NCBI GenBank assembly: GCA_016946835.1 | Contig: JACVTC010000002.1 | Span: forward strand, 2,557,501 to 2,617,500 | Length of the DNA: 60,000 nucleotides | Direction: 5' to 3' | Origin: Neocallimastix lanati (nom. inval.) | Taxonomy: Eukaryota; Neocallimastigomycota; Neocallimastigomycetes; Neocallimastigales; Neocallimastigaceae | Shown here: piece after piece, positions 56,391 through 60,000 of the stretch | Numbering within the stretch: position 1 is the stretch's first letter | How the letters are laid out: every line of letters starts with the position of its first letter | Position numbers and translations under genes: made by a program | The notes under the pieces: generated by a model | What the model saw: only the letters and a program-made list of their open reading frames with translations | What the model was told of the DNA's origin: nothing | The model's database searches: none

Positions 56391-57725
56391 ATGCAGGTAA
56401 ATAATTAATAATAATTATTTAATGAAAAAAAAATGCTAGTACAATAAACAAATAAAAAAAAAAAAAAGGAATAGTAAGTATATTAAAATAAATAATATAT
56501 ATTTTTTTTCTTTTTTTTATTAAAAAAAAAAATACATATAGGATGCTATAACTAAATTTACTCAATCTGCTTTAGCTGATTTTAGAAGAAAAAACTTTTT
56601 TGCTACTGCAAAAAAAGGTATAATAAATATTTCTTAAGAAAAAAAATTAATATAAATTTAATATGAATATAATGTCATTTATATTAAAAAAAATTTTTTT
56701 TTTTATATTTATTGTTTGTTTATATTATATATATTAATTATTAATTTTTCCTATAATGGTATAAATAAACATGAAAATTTATATTAAAATAATATAATAA
56801 CTTATAATATTTATGAATATAATGGATAAATAAAAAATAACAAATAAAAATAAAAAATAATTATCAAATACAATATAAAAAACAATGGAAAAAAAAAAAA
56901 ACAATACTATATAATTATTTTTCAATATTTATAATTAAATAATAATAAAACTTTTTATAAAAAAAAAAAAAAAAAGGTGAAAATTTTGAATTAAAGGCAG
57001 ACCTTAATTCAGAATATAAAGAATTTAGAAAAGATGCGGTGAAAAGAGTTATTGCTAATATGACTGTTGGAAAAGATGTTAGCAGTTTATTTGCTGATGT
57101 CGTTAAAAATATGCAAACGGATGATATTGAATTAAAAAAACTTGTTTATTTATATTTGATTAATTATGCAAAATCACAACCAGAGTTAGTTATTTTAGCA
57201 GTTAATACTTTCGTTAAAGTAGGAATATGACATCATTTTTTTTTCTTCTTTTTTTTTTTTTTAATTTTTAATTTTTAACTCTCTATTTTATATATTTTTA
57301 AGAGATAATAAAAATTTGAAGATAATTTTATTGAAATAAACAAAAAAATTTTTATTTAATATTATACAGGATACAGATGATCCAAATCCATTAATTAGAG
57401 CATTAGCTATTCGTACTATGGGTTGTTTACGTGTAGAAGAAATTATTAACTATTTATGTGAACCATTAAAAAAATGTTTAAAAGTAACTATACTTTTATA
57501 ACAGGAAAAAAAAAAAATATATATATATATATATATTTTCAAACAGTTTTTTTTTTTTTTTTTTTTTTGACATTTAAAAAACGATATTTAATAAATTATT
57601 ATGAGCATATTATTATTATTTTTTTATTTTTAATAATATAAAAAAATGGTTTTAAAAAATATTAATATTTTTTTTTTAATTTCATTAAAATATATAATAT
57701 AATTTATAATAATTAATAAAAATAA

Positions 57726-57764
<39 letters not shown>

Positions 57765-57910
57765 GGATGATAATCCATACGTTAGAAAGACCGCTGCTAT
57801 TTGTGTTGCTAAATTATATGATTTAAATCCACAACTAACAGTAGATAATGGTTTTGTTAGCACCCTTCAAGAAATGATATCAGATTCAAATCCTGTGGTA
57901 GGTCTTAATT

Positions 57911-57942
<32 letters not shown>

Positions 57943-58299
57943 ACTTTTATTTATTATTACATAAAAAAAAAAAAAAAAAACAATAAACAATAACATGAAA
58001 ACTATAATAGATAATAGAAATAACAAGAATGTGAATATAGATATTAATTTTTTCTATATATTTTAATATTATTAAAATAAAAAAAAAAATATTAAAAAAA
58101 AAAAAAAAGGTTGTTGCTAATGTTATTGCAGCACTTTCTGAAATTAATGATTCATCATCTGAAAGAAATATTTTCACGATAAATAGAAATATTTTAACTA
58201 AACTTCTTGCTGCTTTAAATGAATCTACTGAGTAATATAAATATTAATAAAAAAAATATGTTAAAAATTTATAGAATTACCTTTAGTATTAACAAATAA

Positions 58300-58387
<88 letters not shown>

Positions 58388-58666
58388 GATATTAATATTA
58401 ATATTTAATGTTCTATCTGTTTTGTTATTATATATATACATATTAAGTAATTAATTAATTAATTAATTAATTAATAATTTATTTATTTTTATTATATTAT
58501 TAAATACTTATTTATTTGTTTATAGATGGGGACAAATTTGTATTTTAACTACACTTGCAGATTATGTTCCAGTAGATGAAAAAGAAGCAGAAAATATTGT
58601 AGAACGTGTCATTCCAAGACTTCAACACGCTAATGCTAGTGTCGTACTTTCAGCTGTTAAGGTATA

Positions 58667-58729
<63 letters not shown>

Positions 58730-58946
58730 TAAATAATAAATAATAAATAATAAATAATAAATAATAATAATAAATAATAATAATAATAATAATAATAAAT
58801 AATAATAAATAAATAATAATTAATAAATAAATAATAATAATAATAATAATATAGGTTTTTATGGTCTATATAAACCAAAAATACATTACATCTGATGAAA
58901 CTATTCAACATATCATTAAGAAAATGACACCACCATTAGGTAAAAT

Positions 58947-58977
<31 letters not shown>

Positions 58978-60000
58978 TATTATTGATTTATAATAAAAAT
59001 AAATAAATAAACTAATTAAAAGCAATATTTTTATTTATTTGACTATAATATATATATACTATTATATAATAAATTTATATTATATTTTCTATTATATTAT
59101 AAATTATTTCTTTTAAATATATATATTATATATATATACATTTTTTTATTTTATTTTATTTTATTTATTTATTTTTTTTTTTTGTATATTATTATTTTTA
59201 AAAATTATTCAATTATGACATATATTTATAACACATTAATTTATAATATATCATTAAAAAAATATGATTACTTTCTAAATATATTATGATTCTTTTCTTC
59301 TTTATATATAATTATTATTATATTTAATTAAAATTTTAATCAATATGATTAAAAAAAAAAAAAAAAATAAAAAATAGTTACACTTGTTTCTGATCACTCA
59401 GAAATTCAATATGTAGCTTTAAGAAACATTAATTTAATTCTTCAGATGAGAAATGATATTTTAACTGAAGAAATTAGAGTTTTCTTCTGTAAATATAATG
59501 ATCCTCCTTACGTTAAACTTGAAAAACTTGAAGTTATGATTCAACTTTGTAATGAAAAGAATATTGATCAAGTATTATCTGAATTTAAAGAGTATATATC
59601 ATTCATTTACTTATATATAATATAATTAATATTATTAAAATTTGTTAAATTACATATTCATCTTTTTTTTTTTTCAATAATTTTACAAATAATTCAATTT
59701 AAAATAAAAAAAAATGGAAATAATAATAAAATGGAAATAATAATAAAATGGAAATAATATAAAATAAAAAAAAATATCTTATTAATGGAAAAAATTTTTT
59801 TTTTTTTTTTATTTTATGCAAAATGATTAAATAATAATAATAATAATAATAATAAATAATAATAAAAGATATTGTAATGAAGTTGATGTTGATTTCGTTA
59901 GAAGATCTGTTCGTGCAATCGGTAGATGTGCCATTAAACTTGATGTCGCTGCTGAAAGATGTGTTAACGTTTTACTTGAATTAATTTCAACTCATGTTAA
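56391..60000 (+). CDS. Beta-adaptin (AP-1/AP-2 large subunit), N-terminal part, continues past window
   Basis: Model: exons 56391-56396, 56542-56617, 56977-57218, 57370-57483, 57766-57897, 58110-58231, 58526-58661, 58855-58939, 59378-59591 and 59869-beyond 60000. All phases match. The product follows the beta-adaptin trunk closely: [142 protein letters not shown] and [19 protein letters not shown]. Beta-adaptins are the large chains of clathrin adaptors at the Golgi/endosome (AP-1) or plasma membrane (AP-2) and bind dileucine cargo and clathrin. The trunk alone cannot tell AP-1 from AP-2, and the hinge and ear lie outside the window. The N-terminus [17 protein letters not shown] is longer than in animals. 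The first coding exon is only ATGCAG; no other methionine is available before [10 protein letters not shown]. Confidence 0.95.
58296..58388. repeat. (AAT)n/(ATT)n palindrome in beta-adaptin intron 6
   Basis: AAT units switch to ATT units at 58340/58341, so the array is a large self-complementary palindrome able to form a hairpin in the pre-mRNA. It lies in intron 58232-58525. Confidence 0.9.
58664..58854. repeat. (AAT)n/(AAAT)n fills beta-adaptin intron 7
   Basis: Nearly the whole 193-bp intron (58662-58854) between GTATAAAT and ATATAG consists of AAT and AAAT units. Confidence 0.92.

Overview
The window is extremely AT-rich nuclear DNA. Most intergenic and intronic sequence is homopolymer A or T runs, AAT/ATT microsatellites and TA stretches. 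The genes have many short introns with GTAAGT/GTATGT/GTAAAT-type donors, Asn-rich proteins, and two coiled-coil or short proteins that look flagellar. This fits an early-diverging zoosporic fungus, most likely an anaerobic gut fungus (Neocallimastigomycota). Dictyostelium-like amoebae share the base composition but have no flagellum. The organism call is inference from composition and gene content.

Layout. 1-4522 is intergenic, with an unclassified island of more normal base composition around 1670-3080. 4523-8052 (-) is a three-exon gene for an acidic low-complexity/coiled-coil protein that I do not recognise. 11312-13065 (+) is a four-exon gene for a small CFAP77-like protein. 13721-14951 is a rearranged fragment of a non-LTR retrotransposon. 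15561-19147 (-) is a nine-exon gene for a CFAP73/CCDC42-type (DUF4200) flagellar coiled-coil protein. 21178-23289 (-) is a three-exon Asn/Tyr-rich protein. 23290-35813 is a 12.5 kb stretch with no convincing gene; it holds a 44-bp perfect inverted repeat and a set of diverged long repeats. 35814-36194 (+) is profilin, intronless.

From 36.7 to about 49.4 kb lies a retroelement zone. It opens with a head-to-tail array of three 5'-truncated LINE copies, each ending in poly(A), with a candidate 13-bp target-site duplication only at the outer ends. Two scrambled copies and a fragment follow, then a second LINE family fused in mid-element, a LINE ORF1/endonuclease relic, an internally deleted Ty3/gypsy pol relic and a minus-strand Ty1/copia relic. 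50238-52845 (-) is a complete six-exon DOM34/Pelota gene. Another copia relic (RNase H, minus) lies at 54195-54560. 56391-60000 (+) is the 5' part of a beta-adaptin gene (AP-1/AP-2 large subunit, ten exons visible) that runs off the window.

The multi-exon models were assembled by hand. Donor and acceptor phases agree at every junction, and the summed coding lengths of the closed models are multiples of three. Housekeeping genes (profilin for actin, Pelota for ribosome rescue, beta-adaptin for clathrin coats) and flagellar genes are interleaved with no sign of operon-like organisation. I saw no wholly new biological system. The most unusual structures are the LINE array with its template-jump-like junctions and the introns whose 3' splice sites follow poly(A) instead of a pyrimidine tract.
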